Shown: piece after piece, positions 17,206 through 28,606 of the stretch
Layout of the letters: every line of letters starts with the position of its first letter
How positions within the stretch are numbered: position 1 is the first letter of the stretch
Source: Planosporangium flavigriseum
GTDB taxonomy: Bacteria; Actinomycetota; Actinomycetes; Mycobacteriales; Micromonosporaceae
Length of the DNA stretch: 64,000 nt
Direction: 5' to 3'
NCBI RefSeq assembly: GCF_011947225.1
Contig: NZ_JAATVW010000003.1
Coordinates: 310,001-374,000 of the forward strand
Program-made: the position numbers and the translations under genes
The notes under the pieces: model-generated
Database searches by the model: none
The model's input: the letters and a program-made list of their open reading frames with translations, nothing else
Told to the model about the DNA's origin: nothing

Positions 17206-17243
17206 CCCGGCGCCGGGGCGATGGTGGCCGCCTCGGCGCCGGG
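17206..17243 (-). terminator. Hairpin terminator after ilvC
   Basis: 15-bp stem with one G-U (arms 17206-17220 and 17229-17243, outer CCCGGCGCC/GGCGCCGGG) and an 8-nt loop, about 25 bp after the ilvC stop. Confidence 0.7.
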
Positions 17244-17268
17244 ATCACAATCCCCTACCGGGTGACGG

Positions 17269-18811
<1,543 letters not shown>

Positions 18812-18892
18812 GCCGCCGTCTCGCTTCGCTCGTCGGCGGCATGAGCCACCGATGGACTGAGTTTCATGATTCGCTCACTGCGTTCGCTCATG

Positions 18893-20728
18893 TCAGATGT
18901 CGTCCTCGTCGAAGCGCGGCCGCACGCCGCGGGCGAACATGATCTCGTCGTTGCTGGTACCGGCCGCGACCATGGGCCACACCATCGCGTCCTTGCCGAC
19001 GACGAAGTCGATGACCACCGGCTGGTCGGTGACCGCCATCGCCGCGGCGATGGTGTTGTCGAGGTCCGAGACGGTCTCGCAGCGCAGGCCCACGCAGCCG
19101 AGCGCCTCGGCCAGCTTCACGAAGTCCGGGATGCGGTGCTTGTGGGTGCCGAGATCGGTGTTGGAGTAGCGCTCGTCGTAGAAGAGCGTCTGCCACTGCC
19201 GCACCATGCCAAGGTTGCCATTGTTGATCACGGCGACCTTGATCGGGATGCCCTCGAGGGCACAGGTGGCCAACTCCTGGTTGGTCATCTGGAAGCAGCC
19301 GTCACCGTCGATCGCCCAGACCACCTTTTCGGGCGCGCCGGTCTTCGCGCCCATGGCGGCCGGCACGGCGTACCCCATGGTCCCGAGGCCACCGGAGTTG
19401 AGCCAGGTCGCCGGGTTCTCGTACTTGATGAACTGCGCGGCCCACATCTGGTGCTGGCCCACCCCGGCGACGTAGATCGCCTCCGGCCCGACCATCTCAC
19501 CCAGTCGCTGGATCACCTGCTGCGGCGCGAGCGTGCCGTCCGACGGCTCCTCCCAGCCCAGCGGGTACCGGTCGCGGAGGTCGCCCACCTGGGTCCACCA
19601 GTCGGTCAGGTCGGCCTTGTGGCCGGCGGCGTACTCCGTGCCGACCGCCGTGATCAGCTCGTCGATCACGTACCGGGCGTCGCCCACGATCGGCACGTCC
19701 GCGGTCCGGTTCTTGCCGATCTCCGCCGGGTCGATGTCGGCGTGCACGATCGTGGCGTGGGGCGCGAACGAGTCGAGCTTGCCGGTCACCCGGTCGTCGA
19801 AGCGGGCGCCGAGCGCCACGATCAGGTCGGCGCGCTGCAGCGCGTACACCGCCGAGACGGTGCCGTGCATGCCGGGCATGCCCAGGTGCTGCGGGTGCGA
19901 GTCGGGGAACGCGCCCCGGGCCATCAGCGTGGTGACCACCGGCACACCGGTCAGCTCGGCGAGCTTGAGCAGGCTGGCCGAGGCGCCGGCCTTGAGGACA
20001 CCGCCGCCGACGTACAGCACGGGCCGCTTCGCCGTAGCGATCAGCCGGGCCGCCTCGCGGATCTGCTTGCCGTGCGGGTGCAGCGTCGGGTGGTAGCCGG
20101 GTAGCTCCATCGTGGGCGGCCAGTTGAAGGTCGTCTGTGCCTGCAGGACGTCCTTGGGGATGTCGACCAGGACCGGACCCGGACGGCCGGTGCTGGCGAG
20201 GTGGAAGGCCTCCGCCAGGATGCGCGGCAGATCCTCGCCGGTCTGCACCAGGAAGTTGTGCTTGGTGATGGGCAGCGTGATGCCCTGGATATCGGCTTCC
20301 TGGAAGGCGTCCGTGCCGATCGCGCTCTTCGCCACCTGGCCGGTGATCGCCACCATCGGCACCGAGTCCATGTAGGCGTCAGCGATCGGCGTCACCAGGT
20401 TGGTCGCACCCGGGCCGGACGTCGCCATGCAGACGCCCACGCGGCCGGTCGCCTGCGCGTACCCGGTCGCCGCGTGGCCGGCGCCCTGCTCGTGGCGGAC
20501 CAGGATGTGCCGCACCTTCTTGGAGTCGAACAGCGGGTCGTACGCTGGCAGGATCGCACCGCCCGGGATACCGAAGACGACGTCTACGCCGAGCTCCTCG
20601 AGCGAACGGACAAGTGCGCTCGCGCCGCTCATCGGCCCCTCCGTGATCTGCGTCACGGGGCTCGGCGAGGCGGATGCGGAGGGCGCGGCAGGTCGGTGGG
20701 CGAGCATTTCTGGCGTTGGTCTGCTCAT
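18893..20728 (-). CDS. ilvB: Acetolactate synthase large (catalytic) subunit
   Basis: 611 aa from ATG 20728 (GAAGG 8 nt upstream); the in-frame extension to 20782 runs into the attenuator and is rejected. TPP-dependent enzyme with the catalytic Glu in [14 protein letters not shown], central FAD domain, and C-terminal TPP/Mg motif [19 protein letters not shown]...NNGNLG. It forms acetolactate and 2-aceto-2-hydroxybutyrate. The N-terminal 40 residues are a Pro/Ala/Ser-rich extension common in actinobacteria. First gene of ilvB-ilvN-ilvC, controlled by a leader-peptide attenuator. Confidence 0.97.
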   Translation of the reverse strand: MSRPTPEMLAHRPAAPSASASPSPVTQITEGPMSGASALVRSLEELGVDVVFGIPGGAILPAYDPLFDSKKVRHILVRHEQGAGHAATGYAQATGRVGVCMATSGPGATNLVTPIADAYMDSVPMVAITGQVAKSAIGTDAFQEADIQGITLPITKHNFLVQTGEDLPRILAEAFHLASTGRPGPVLVDIPKDVLQAQTTFNWPPTMELPGYHPTLHPHGKQIREAARLIATAKRPVLYVGGGVLKAGASASLLKLAELTGVPVVTTLMARGAFPDSHPQHLGMPGMHGTVSAVYALQRADLIVALGARFDDRVTGKLDSFAPHATIVHADIDPAEIGKNRTADVPIVGDARYVIDELITAVGTEYAAGHKADLTDWWTQVGDLRDRYPLGWEEPSDGTLAPQQVIQRLGEMVGPEAIYVAGVGQHQMWAAQFIKYENPATWLNSGGLGTMGYAVPAAMGAKTGAPEKVVWAIDGDGCFQMTNQELATCALEGIPIKVAVINNGNLGMVRQWQTLFYDERYSNTDLGTHKHRIPDFVKLAEALGCVGLRCETVSDLDNTIAAAMAVTDQPVVIDFVVGKDAMVWPMVAAGTSNDEIMFARGVRPRFDEDDI

Positions 20729-20796
20729 CGGATCGCCTTCGGTTGAACGGGTGCGGACTCGCGGAGTATTCGGGGGCAACAAAAAGCCGGGGCATT

Positions 20797-20857
20797 AAAA
20801 AAGCCCACGTGCGGGATGCACGGGGGCTAGCGCGCCGACTTCAGCTCGGCGCGCTAG
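20797..20857 (-). promoter_or_regulatory. Transcription attenuator of ilvBNC (hairpin plus intrinsic terminator)
   Basis: Minus strand: perfect 12-bp hairpin with arms CTAGCGCGCCGA (20827-20857), then a GC-rich terminator stem (20803-20827, one mismatch) ending in TTTTTT (20797-20802), about 70 nt before the ilvB start. The leader peptide's TAG sits in the 5' arm of the first hairpin, as in the cimA leader. The U-tract after a strong stem in front of the operon indicates attenuation. Confidence 0.85.
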
Positions 20858-20889
20858 GTGATAAGTACTCGGCGAGACATGGTCGACAT
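20854..20889 (-). CDS. ilvB leader peptide (MSTMSRRVLIT)
   Basis: 12-codon frame from ATG 20889 to TAG 20854-20856, encoding MSTMSRRVLIT with consecutive Val-Leu-Ile codons two to four codons before the stop. A second in-frame ATG gives MSRRVLIT. No SD precedes it; the promoter at 20897-20925 would start transcription at about the ATG, suggesting a leaderless sORF. Confidence 0.75.
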   Translation of the reverse strand: MSTMSRRVLIT

Positions 20890-20893
20890 GGCG

Positions 20894-23221
20894 CTAACTT
20901 TGCCGCATCTCACGCCCTGAGTCAACCTGTCCCACTTCTTGGACCTTGATCCCTTCGTCACTCTCCTCGCCGTCACGGTCGTCCGGCGGCAGGAGAACGC
21001 CACGGAACAACGCCTCCACCCGCTCTGCCGGCATCGCGCGGCCGAACAGGTCCCCTTGCGCAAACCGGCAACCGGCCTCCTCCAGGATCCGCCGCTGTTC
21101 GACCTCGGTGATCCCCTCCGCGACCACGTCAAGACCGAGCCGGTTACCGAGCTGGACGACCACGTCGGCCAGCGGCGGTGCGAACCGTACCGCCGAATCC
21201 CCCGGCGGGGCGATGAGGGTCCGGTCAATCTTGAGGATGTCGACCGGCAGCGTGCGCAGCTGACCCAGTGACGAGTACCCGGAGCCGAAGTCGTCGAGCG
21301 CGACCCGTACGCCGGCCGCGCGCAGCGCGGTGAGCCGCTCGACCAGTTGCTGGACGTCCTGCGCCACCGCATGCTCGGTGACCTCGAGAACGAGGCGCTC
21401 CGGGGGCACGCGGTGCCGGCGCAGCACCTCGGCCACCCGCGTCACGTACTCCGGCGCGTGCAGCTCACGCGGGGACACGTTCACCGTCAGGTACAGCTCG
21501 TGGCCGTCGGCGATCCAGCGGGACAGCTGATGGCACGCCTCGTGCAGGACGAACTCGCCCAGCCGGTGGATGAGCCCCGCCTCCTCGGCGAGCGGGATGA
21601 ACTCGTCCGGCGGCACCGCACCTAGCCGCGGGTGGTGCCAGCGCAGCAGGGTCTCCGCCGCGGTCACCCGACCGTCCGGCAGGTGCACGACAGGCTGATA
21701 CACCAGCATCAGCTCACCGCGCTCGACCGCACCGCGCAGTTCGTGCTCCAGTTCGGTGCGCCGGCGCAGGAACCGGTCGTCGGCCAGGTCGTACTGCTCG
21801 ACCCGCTGCTTTCCGCGCTGCTTGGCGAAGCGCAGGGCGACGTCGGCGTTGCGCATCAGACCTTCGATGGTGTCGGCGGTCGAGCGGTCGGCCAGGCCGA
21901 TGCTGGCCGTCAGGAACATCGATGCGCCGTCCACCTCGTACGGCCGGCACAGCACGCTGAGCAGTCGCTCGGCGACCGCGGTCGCCTCGCTCGCGGGCGC
22001 CCGCATCAGTACGGCGAACTCGTCGCCGCCCAGCCGTACTGCCAGGTCACCGGGGCGGACGTTGGACCGCAGCCGCCCTGCGACCTCGACGAGCGCGGCA
22101 TCGCCGACGTCATGGCCGCGGGTGTCGTTGATGTTCTTGAACCCGTCGAGGTCGATCGCGAGCAGTACGCAGGGCTGCCCGCCCGGGACCTCCTCCTGCA
22201 GCGTCGTGAGCAACTGCCGGCGATTGGCGAGGCCGGTAAGCGCGTCGGTGTGGGCCATCTCCCGGAAGTGGGCCTCGCTGCTCGCCAGCCGGTCGGTGGT
22301 CCGGCGCAGGTCGACGCGGGCGAGCGCCTGCTGCGCGGCGAGCGCGCCACCGATGACCGTGGCGGTCGCGACGCTGATCTGGTCGATGGTGCCGTCGAGG
22401 AACAGCAGGCGGAACACGCACCCGAAGGCCGCGAGGACGACCAGGCCGAGGGAGACGACCAGCCCGTCGTAGGACCGGTCGGCCGGCCGCCGGAGCACCG
22501 GAGCGGTACGAACAGTCAACGCCAGGGCGAGCGCGCCGCACGCGTACCCCACGGCCGCCACGGCCGTGAGCACCCGGCTGCCGAAGAAGACGGCCGCCGG
22601 CAGCACGGACGCCATCAGGCACGGCGCGGCGGCGACCAGGCACAGCCGCCGGACGGAGGGCGACTTGAATCCGGCCGCCGCGAGCACACCCATCGCGACG
22701 ACCCCGACCAGGATCGGGCCGGCCACCACGGCGCAGGCGGCCTGCAGCCGCAGCGGGACCGGATCTCCGACGTAGTGCCGGTGCAGCGGCTCGACCACCA
22801 GCGTCCAGCCGGCATAGAACAGGCTCGCGCCGATGACCAGACCGTCGAGGACATGGCTCAGCAGCGCGCGGCCGCTGCTGACCACGCCGATGACGCCGAG
22901 CACCCCGATCAGGATCAACAGCGTCGACATCGCGGACCCGGCCGCCACCTCGCCCCCCAGGCGGGTCGGCGCCGATGCGCCGCTAACGGCCGCGTGGACG
23001 GCGGCGACCACCGGGCCGAGCGCGCCGATCGGAAGCGCCAGCGCCAGCAACAGGCGGGCCCGGCGGACATCGCCGCCCGCGAGTGCCTCACCACCCCCGG
23101 ACCGGGCGGCGTCTGCCCCGGACCGGGCTGCCCGGACCGTCACGACCGCGCACGGCACGGCCGCGGCAGCACAAACCGCCGCAGCCGGTGCGAGATCGTA
23201 AATGAGGCGCACGAACTCCAC
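20894..23221 (-). CDS. Membrane GGDEF-EAL protein (cyclic-di-GMP turnover)
   Basis: 775 aa from GTG 23221. About eight to ten hydrophobic segments fill residues 1-300. The GGDEF domain (about 322-490) has an intact catalytic LGGDEFAVLM (GGDEF 398-402) and substrate-site DLDGFKNINDTRGHDVGD. The EAL domain (about 500-755) has ETLLRWHHP in place of the EAL triplet (catalytic Glu kept), LEVTEH, ALDDFGSGYSSL, ILKIDRTLI and VAEGITEVEQ. Both synthesis and hydrolysis of c-di-GMP are plausible; the membrane part may be sensory. Its stop is only 4 bp from the ilvB leader ATG, so it may read into the attenuator. Confidence 0.92.
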   Translation of the reverse strand: MEFVRLIYDLAPAAAVCAAAAVPCAVVTVRAARSGADAARSGGGEALAGGDVRRARLLLALALPIGALGPVVAAVHAAVSGASAPTRLGGEVAAGSAMSTLLILIGVLGVIGVVSSGRALLSHVLDGLVIGASLFYAGWTLVVEPLHRHYVGDPVPLRLQAACAVVAGPILVGVVAMGVLAAAGFKSPSVRRLCLVAAAPCLMASVLPAAVFFGSRVLTAVAAVGYACGALALALTVRTAPVLRRPADRSYDGLVVSLGLVVLAAFGCVFRLLFLDGTIDQISVATATVIGGALAAQQALARVDLRRTTDRLASSEAHFREMAHTDALTGLANRRQLLTTLQEEVPGGQPCVLLAIDLDGFKNINDTRGHDVGDAALVEVAGRLRSNVRPGDLAVRLGGDEFAVLMRAPASEATAVAERLLSVLCRPYEVDGASMFLTASIGLADRSTADTIEGLMRNADVALRFAKQRGKQRVEQYDLADDRFLRRRTELEHELRGAVERGELMLVYQPVVHLPDGRVTAAETLLRWHHPRLGAVPPDEFIPLAEEAGLIHRLGEFVLHEACHQLSRWIADGHELYLTVNVSPRELHAPEYVTRVAEVLRRHRVPPERLVLEVTEHAVAQDVQQLVERLTALRAAGVRVALDDFGSGYSSLGQLRTLPVDILKIDRTLIAPPGDSAVRFAPPLADVVVQLGNRLGLDVVAEGITEVEQRRILEEAGCRFAQGDLFGRAMPAERVEALFRGVLLPPDDRDGEESDEGIKVQEVGQVDSGREMRQS
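20897..20925 (-). promoter_or_regulatory. Promoter of the ilvB leader
   Basis: TTGACT (20920-20925), 17-bp spacer, CAAAGT (20897-20902) on the minus strand, the best sigma-70-like promoter seen in the window. The expected start is about 7 nt downstream, at the leader ATG (20889). It overlaps the 3' coding end of the upstream GGDEF-EAL gene. Confidence 0.65.
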
Positions 23222-23390
23222 TGTGCCCCACTAGGTGGATCCTGTCCCAGCCCTTTCGTCCATTCGTCGTAGCGCTACAGGTCGTTTCCCCAACGTCGAT
23301 CAAGCGTCAGGGGTGTGATCTGTCCCGCCCCGTGGACAAGCACCGACCGGGGCCTGCCGGACCGCCACGGTCGGTGTCAAACTGGGGGCC

Positions 23391-25238
23391 ATGCCCGAAC
23401 TGCGGTCGAAGACATCCACCCACGGTCGAAACATGGCCGGCGCGCGAGCCCTGTGGCGCGCCACCGGCATGACGGACGGCGATTTCGGCAAGCCGATCAT
23501 CGCCATCGCCAACAGCTTCACCCAGTTCGTACCGGGACACGTGCACCTCAAGGATCTGGGCCAGCTCGTCGCGGGCGCGGTGGCCGAGGCCGGCGGCGTG
23601 GCGAAGGAGTTCAACACGATCGCCGTCGACGACGGCATCGCCATGGGCCACGGCGGCATGCTCTACTCGCTGCCCAGCCGGGAGCTGATCGCCGACTCCG
23701 TGGAGTACATGGTCAACGCGCACTGCGCGGACGCCCTGGTCTGCATCTCCAACTGCGACAAGATCACGCCGGGCATGCTCATGGCCGCGCTGCGGCTCAA
23801 CATCCCCACCGTCTTCGTCTCCGGCGGCCCCATGGAGGCCGGCAAGACGATCGCGATCGAGGGCATCGTCCACCCCAAGATCGACCTGATCGACGCGATG
23901 ATCGCGTCGGCCAACGAGGCGGTCACCGACGAACAGCTCGACCAGATCGAGCGCTCCGCCTGCCCGACCTGCGGCTCGTGCTCGGGCATGTTCACCGCCA
24001 ACTCGATGAACTGCCTCACCGAGGCGATGGGCCTGTCGCTGCCGGGCAACGGCTCGACCCTCGCCACCCACGCGGCGCGGCGCCAACTCTTCCTCGACGC
24101 CGGGCGGATCGTGGTGGACCTGGCCCGCCGCTACTACTCCGGCGACGACTCCAGCGTCCTGCCCCGCTCCATCGCGTCGCGGGAGTCGTTCGAGAACGCC
24201 ATGGCCCTCGACGTCGCCATGGGCGGCTCGACCAACACGGTGCTGCACCTGCTGGCCGCCGCCCGCGAGGCCGGGATGGACTTCTCGGTCGCCGACATCG
24301 ACGCCGTCTCCCGCCGGGTGCCCTGCCTGTCCAAGGTCGCGCCCAACAGCCCGAAGTACCACATGGAGGACGTGCACCGGGCCGGCGGCGTCCCCGCCAT
24401 CCTGGGCGAGCTCAACCGGGCCGGGCTGCTGCACAAGAACGTCCACTCGGTGCACGCCGACTCGCTGGACACCTGGCTGGCCGACTGGGACATCCGCGGC
24501 GGCAGCCCGAAGCCGGAAGCGCTCGAACTGTTCCACGCCGCTCCCGGCGGAGTCCGCACGACCGAGCCGTTCTCCACCTCCAACCGCTGGTCGAGCCTTG
24601 ACACCGACGCCGCCGAGGGCTGCATCCGCGACATCGAGCACGCCTACTCCGCCGACGGCGGCCTCGCGGTCCTCTTCGGCAACCTCGCGCCCGACGGCTG
24701 CGTCGTGAAATCCGCCGGCGTACCCGAGAACTGCCTCACGTTCCGCGGCCCCGCCCGCGTCTTCGAGTCCCAGGACGACGCGGTCTCCGGCATCCTCAAC
24801 AAGGTCGTCGAGGCCGGCGACGTCGTCGTCATCCGGTACGAGGGTCCGCGCGGCGGCCCGGGAATGCAGGAGATGCTCTACCCGACCTCGTTCCTCAAGG
24901 GTCGGGGCCTCGGGCAGGCCTGCGCGCTGATCACCGATGGGCGCTTCTCCGGGGGCACCTCCGGCCTGTCCATCGGCCACATCTCCCCCGAGGCGGCCGG
25001 CGGCGGCCTGATCGCCCTGGTTGAGGATGGCGACGAGATCTCAATCGACATCCCGAACCGGTCACTGGTGCTCAACGTCCCGGACGACGTGCTGGAGGCC
25101 CGCCGGATCGCGCAGGAGAAGCGCGAGCGCCCGTACACCCCGGTCGACCGGGAGCGTCCGGTCTCGGCGGCGCTGCGGGCGTACGCGTCGATGACGACCA
25201 GCGCCAGCGACGGCGCCTACCGGCGGGTGCCCGACTGA
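23391..25238 (+). CDS. ilvD: Dihydroxy-acid dehydratase
   Basis: 615 aa, ATG after GGGGG. Full-length IlvD/Edd family with iron-sulfur cysteines in [11 protein letters not shown] and [19 protein letters not shown], plus [19 protein letters not shown] and the C-terminal beta-barrel segment [20 protein letters not shown]. It dehydrates the dihydroxy acids made by IlvC to the keto acids used by IlvE. It is encoded on the opposite strand to the rest of the pathway, diverging from the GGDEF-EAL gene. Confidence 0.97.
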   Translation: MPELRSKTSTHGRNMAGARALWRATGMTDGDFGKPIIAIANSFTQFVPGHVHLKDLGQLVAGAVAEAGGVAKEFNTIAVDDGIAMGHGGMLYSLPSRELIADSVEYMVNAHCADALVCISNCDKITPGMLMAALRLNIPTVFVSGGPMEAGKTIAIEGIVHPKIDLIDAMIASANEAVTDEQLDQIERSACPTCGSCSGMFTANSMNCLTEAMGLSLPGNGSTLATHAARRQLFLDAGRIVVDLARRYYSGDDSSVLPRSIASRESFENAMALDVAMGGSTNTVLHLLAAAREAGMDFSVADIDAVSRRVPCLSKVAPNSPKYHMEDVHRAGGVPAILGELNRAGLLHKNVHSVHADSLDTWLADWDIRGGSPKPEALELFHAAPGGVRTTEPFSTSNRWSSLDTDAAEGCIRDIEHAYSADGGLAVLFGNLAPDGCVVKSAGVPENCLTFRGPARVFESQDDAVSGILNKVVEAGDVVVIRYEGPRGGPGMQEMLYPTSFLKGRGLGQACALITDGRFSGGTSGLSIGHISPEAAGGGLIALVEDGDEISIDIPNRSLVLNVPDDVLEARRIAQEKRERPYTPVDRERPVSAALRAYASMTTSASDGAYRRVPD

Positions 25239-25306
25239 CGTAAGCGGTGTCGTTCCCGGCCGACCTGGGCACTATTCCAAGGTCGACAACCGGGAAGGAC
25301 CTCCGC

Positions 25307-25930
25307 ATGGTGGACTGGATCTTCACTGTCATCGATCGCCTCGGACCGCCCGGCGTGGGGCTGCTCATCGCGGCGGAGAACCTGGTCCCACCGATCCCGT
25401 CAGAGATGATCCTCCCGCTGGCCGGTTTCCGGGCCCGTACCGGCGCCATGCACCCGGTACTGGTGTGGACTGCCGCGACGCTCGGAGCGCTCGCCGGCGC
25501 TCTCGTCCTGTACGGGGTGGGCGCGTGGCTGGGCTACGACCGCTTGCACCGGCTGTCGCACCGTCGGTGGTTCATCCTCACCAGCCCGGACGACCTGGAC
25601 CGTGGACGGCGCCTGTTCGACCGCCACGGCTCCTGGATCGTGGCCCTGTCGCGCTGCGTGCCGATCCTGCGCAGCGTCGTGTCGCTGCCCGCCGGCGTCG
25701 CCCGCATGCCGCTCGTGCGGTTCAGCGTCCTGACATCCGTCGGCGCCGGCGTGTGGAACGCCGTGTTCATCGGGGCCGGCTGGCTGCTCGCCGACAACTG
25801 GCGCAAGGTCGATCAGTACACCGGACCGGCCGGAACCGTTATCGCCGCGCTGCTCGTCGCGGGCCTGGCCGGGCTCACGGTACGCCGGATCCGCGCCCGT
25901 CGGGCTCAGCAGGCGGCGGCGAGCCGGTGA
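25307..25930 (+). CDS. DedA-family membrane protein
   Basis: 207 aa from ATG 25307 (GGAAGGAC upstream). Typical DedA/SNARE-associated layout: AENLVPPIPSEMILPLAGF near residue 25 (the E-N-x-x-P-P-x-P signature), membrane segments, a re-entrant R-C-V-P-I-L-R block (SRCVPILRSVVSLPAGVARM, about 117-136), and a C-terminal helix with a basic tail. The family is implicated in lipid-carrier flipping and proton-motive-force homeostasis; the substrate here is not identifiable. Confidence 0.92.
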   Translation: MVDWIFTVIDRLGPPGVGLLIAAENLVPPIPSEMILPLAGFRARTGAMHPVLVWTAATLGALAGALVLYGVGAWLGYDRLHRLSHRRWFILTSPDDLDRGRRLFDRHGSWIVALSRCVPILRSVVSLPAGVARMPLVRFSVLTSVGAGVWNAVFIGAGWLLADNWRKVDQYTGPAGTVIAALLVAGLAGLTVRRIRARRAQQAAASR

Positions 25931-26001
25931 CGGCGGGATCTCGCTAACAAGTCCGGCCCCTGCCGTACGGGCCGCCCGTGCCCGGATGGGACGATGACCA
26001 C

Positions 26002-26394
26002 GTGCGCCAACAAAAGTTCCGGTACAACGCCGCGATCACCGTCGCCGCCGTCGTCGCGTTCTTCGGCGCCGTGCCGCTTGCCACGTCGCGCGCGTACCTG
26101 CTGCCGGTCGCCCTGGTGCCGCTGCTGATCGCGGTGTGGGGCTGGCGGGCCGGCACCGACGTCAGCCCTGCCGGGCTGCGCATCCGCGCCCTGTTCGGCT
26201 CGCGGCTCGTACCGTGGTCGCACGTTTCCGCGTTGGTGCCCGCCGACCGCAAGCGGGTCTACGCGGTCCTGACGACGGGCCGTCAGGTCCGGCTGCCCGC
26301 GGTCGGCGCCGCTGAACTCGCGGCCTTCTCGGAGGTAGCGGCGGCCAAGGCCGCCGCCCCCGAGAAGACGGACGACACCGAGACGGCTCAGTAG
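26002..26394 (+). CDS. PH-domain-like membrane protein
   Basis: About 130 aa from GTG 26002 (VRQQKFRYN); an upstream GTG at 25978 is possible. Two hydrophobic helices (about 10-50) are followed by a bacterial PH-like beta domain (GTDVSPAGLRIRALFGSRLVPWSHVSALV) and a charged Ala/Lys-rich tail. This is the common actinobacterial low-molecular-weight protein antigen 6 type PH protein, of unknown role. Its stop overlaps the convergent dehydrogenase by 7 bp. Confidence 0.8.
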   Translation: MRQQKFRYNAAITVAAVVAFFGAVPLATSRAYLLPVALVPLLIAVWGWRAGTDVSPAGLRIRALFGSRLVPWSHVSALVPADRKRVYAVLTTGRQVRLPAVGAAELAAFSEVAAAKAAAPEKTDDTETAQ

Positions 26395-27302
26395 CCGTCC
26401 GTCACGACATTCTCCAGCGGCTGTCCGGCCGCGAATCGGCGTACCTGCTCACCGATCAGCCGGTACGCCCGGGACTGGAACCCGCGCACCGATCCGGCGA
26501 CATGCGGGGTCAGCAGCAGGTTCGGCATGTCCCACAGGCGATGGTCGGCCGGCAGCGGCTCGGGGTCGGTCACGTCGACCGCCGCGGCGATGCGTCCGGT
26601 CGCCAGCTCGGCGGCGAGCGCCTCGGTGTCCACGACCGGGCCCCGGGCGGCGTTGACGAGCAGCGCCCCGTCGGGCATCGCGGCGAGGAACGCGGCGTCG
26701 ACCAGGCCGGTGGTCGCACGCGTCAGCGGCACGACGAGGACCACGATGTCGGCGAACGGCAGCAGCCGGGGCAGTTCGTCGACGCCGTGGACACCGTCCC
26801 GCGCCCGGCGCGCGACCAGCGTCAGCGACACCTCGAAGGGTTCGAGCCGGCGGGTGATCGCCGCGCCGATGGAGCCGGCGCCGACGATGAGGACCCGCTT
26901 GCCGGCGAGCTCGTCGGTCGGCCCGTACGCCCACTGCCGCCGCTCCTGCGCGCGGGCGAACGCCGGGAAGTTCCGTAGGTACGCGAGCACCGCTGCGACC
27001 ACCCACTCCGAGGTCGACGAGTCGTGCACGCCGCGCGCGTCGCACAGCGTCACACCGGCCGGCATGCGACTGACCCAGGCGTCCGCGCCCGCGGACATCA
27101 ACTGCACCACCCGGAGCCGCGGCATCTTGTCCAGCAGGTGGGTCGCATTCACCGTCGACAGGAACGGCGGCGTCCAGAACTCGACCGTGGCCGGGTCGGA
27201 AGGCAGGCTGGTGTCATCGCCGGTGAACACCTCGAGCGTGGTGTCCGGGGGCAGCTCACCGATCAGCGACCGGCCGGCCTCATGGGGGATCCACACCTTC
27301 AC
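26388..27302 (-). CDS. D-isomer-specific 2-hydroxyacid dehydrogenase
   Basis: About 304 aa from GTG 27302 ([10 protein letters not shown]); the frame extends to a start at 27347 with no better ribosome site. NAD-binding Rossmann motif [20 protein letters not shown], catalytic Arg in [16 protein letters not shown], Glu region [15 protein letters not shown] and His in [10 protein letters not shown], all in family order. It reduces 2-keto acids to D-2-hydroxy acids or the reverse; the substrate is unresolved. Divergent from the PQQ-type dehydrogenase gene. Confidence 0.88.
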   Translation of the reverse strand: MKVWIPHEAGRSLIGELPPDTTLEVFTGDDTSLPSDPATVEFWTPPFLSTVNATHLLDKMPRLRVVQLMSAGADAWVSRMPAGVTLCDARGVHDSSTSEWVVAAVLAYLRNFPAFARAQERRQWAYGPTDELAGKRVLIVGAGSIGAAITRRLEPFEVSLTLVARRARDGVHGVDELPRLLPFADIVVLVVPLTRATTGLVDAAFLAAMPDGALLVNAARGPVVDTEALAAELATGRIAAAVDVTDPEPLPADHRLWDMPNLLLTPHVAGSVRGFQSRAYRLIGEQVRRFAAGQPLENVVTDGY

Positions 27303-27385
27303 GGGTGTCGACAGTATCGGCCCGGCGGTCTCCGGCGCTCCGTGCATCCGAGGAACGGCTGCACGCGACCGTTAGGCTGGACGGC

Positions 27386-28585
27386 GTGATCGCCCCCGCC
27401 TCCGCGCGCTTCGTCGATGGTGGCCAGCGAACGCGAGCCACGGCCGCCGTCCGGGCGGTGGTTGGCGCCCTGGCCGCGAGCCTGATCGTCACGGGCTGTT
27501 CGTTCGGCCCGCCCCCGCCGGATGAAGCCGGCTCGCCCCCGAAGCTGCCGACGCCCTCGGGCTCGGCCAGCGCCGGCCGGGACGACGTGAGCGTCGTCAC
27601 CGCGGTCGTGGCCAAGCACCTGGAAGTGCCCTGGGAGATCGGGTTCCTGCCGGACGGCGCGGCGCTGGTCACCGAGCGCGACAGCAGGCGGATCCTCCGG
27701 GTCGGTCCGGACGGCGGCTCAGGCGGGCTCAACGTCACCCCGGTGCAGACGATCGAGGACGCTGCCCCCGCCGGTGAAGGCGGGCTGATGGGGCTCGCCG
27801 TCTCCCCCGGCTACGCCACAGACAAGACCATCTTCGTGTACTACACGACCGCGACCGACAACCGCATCGCCAAGCTGACCCTCGGCGGGAAGCCGGAGCC
27901 GATCATCACCGGCATTCCCCGGGCCGCTGTCCACAACGGCGGGCGGATCGCGTTCGGCCCGGACGGGTTCCTCTACGCCAGCACCGGCGACGCCACCCAG
28001 CGCGCCAGCGCCCAGGACCCGAACAGCCTCGGCGGCAAGATCCTGCGGATGACCGCCGACGGCAAGCCCGCGCCGGGAAACCCGTTCAACAACCTGGTCT
28101 TCTCGTATGGGCACCGCAATGTCCAGGGGCTGGCGTGGGATTCGGCCAAGCGCCTGTACGCCACCGAGTTCGGCCAGGACACCTGGGACGAGGTCAACAT
28201 CATTGAGGCCGGTAAGAACTACGGCTGGCCCGTGGTGGAGGGCACAGCGCGCGACCCCCGCTTCGTCGACCCCATCGTGCAGTGGAAACCGGCCGAAGCC
28301 TCCTGCTCCGGCGCCGCCGTAGTAGCCGGCAAGATCCTTGCCACTGCCTGCCTGCGTGGCCAGCGGCTGTGGCTCACGCAGGTCACCGCGGCCGGTGGGA
28401 CGTTCGGCGCCCCTACCCCGGTCCTCGTCGGGGCGTACGGCCGGTTGCGCGCCGCCGTTCTGGCACCCGACGGCTCGTTGTGGGTCTCCACGTCCAACCG
28501 CGACGGCCGGGGCACCCCCAAGCCGGACGATGATCGAATCATCCGAGTCGTTCTCTCTGGTGCGGGAGGGGCCGACCGCAGCTGA
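27386..28585 (+). CDS. Secreted lipoprotein sugar dehydrogenase, PQQ-dependent (GSDH-like)
   Basis: 399 aa from GTG 27386, with TAGGCT 7 nt upstream and no SD. Lipoprotein signal peptide with lipobox VTGC (about residue 35) then a Pro/Ser-rich linker. The beta-propeller body shows the soluble glucose/sorbosone dehydrogenase pattern: [75 protein letters not shown] and [14 protein letters not shown]. It likely oxidises aldoses outside the membrane with PQQ; no PQQ synthesis genes are in the window. Confidence 0.9.
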   Translation: MIAPASARFVDGGQRTRATAAVRAVVGALAASLIVTGCSFGPPPPDEAGSPPKLPTPSGSASAGRDDVSVVTAVVAKHLEVPWEIGFLPDGAALVTERDSRRILRVGPDGGSGGLNVTPVQTIEDAAPAGEGGLMGLAVSPGYATDKTIFVYYTTATDNRIAKLTLGGKPEPIITGIPRAAVHNGGRIAFGPDGFLYASTGDATQRASAQDPNSLGGKILRMTADGKPAPGNPFNNLVFSYGHRNVQGLAWDSAKRLYATEFGQDTWDEVNIIEAGKNYGWPVVEGTARDPRFVDPIVQWKPAEASCSGAAVVAGKILATACLRGQRLWLTQVTAAGGTFGAPTPVLVGAYGRLRAAVLAPDGSLWVSTSNRDGRGTPKPDDDRIIRVVLSGAGGADRS

Positions 28586-28606
28586 CGGTCGGGCACTATA
28601 GATCGC

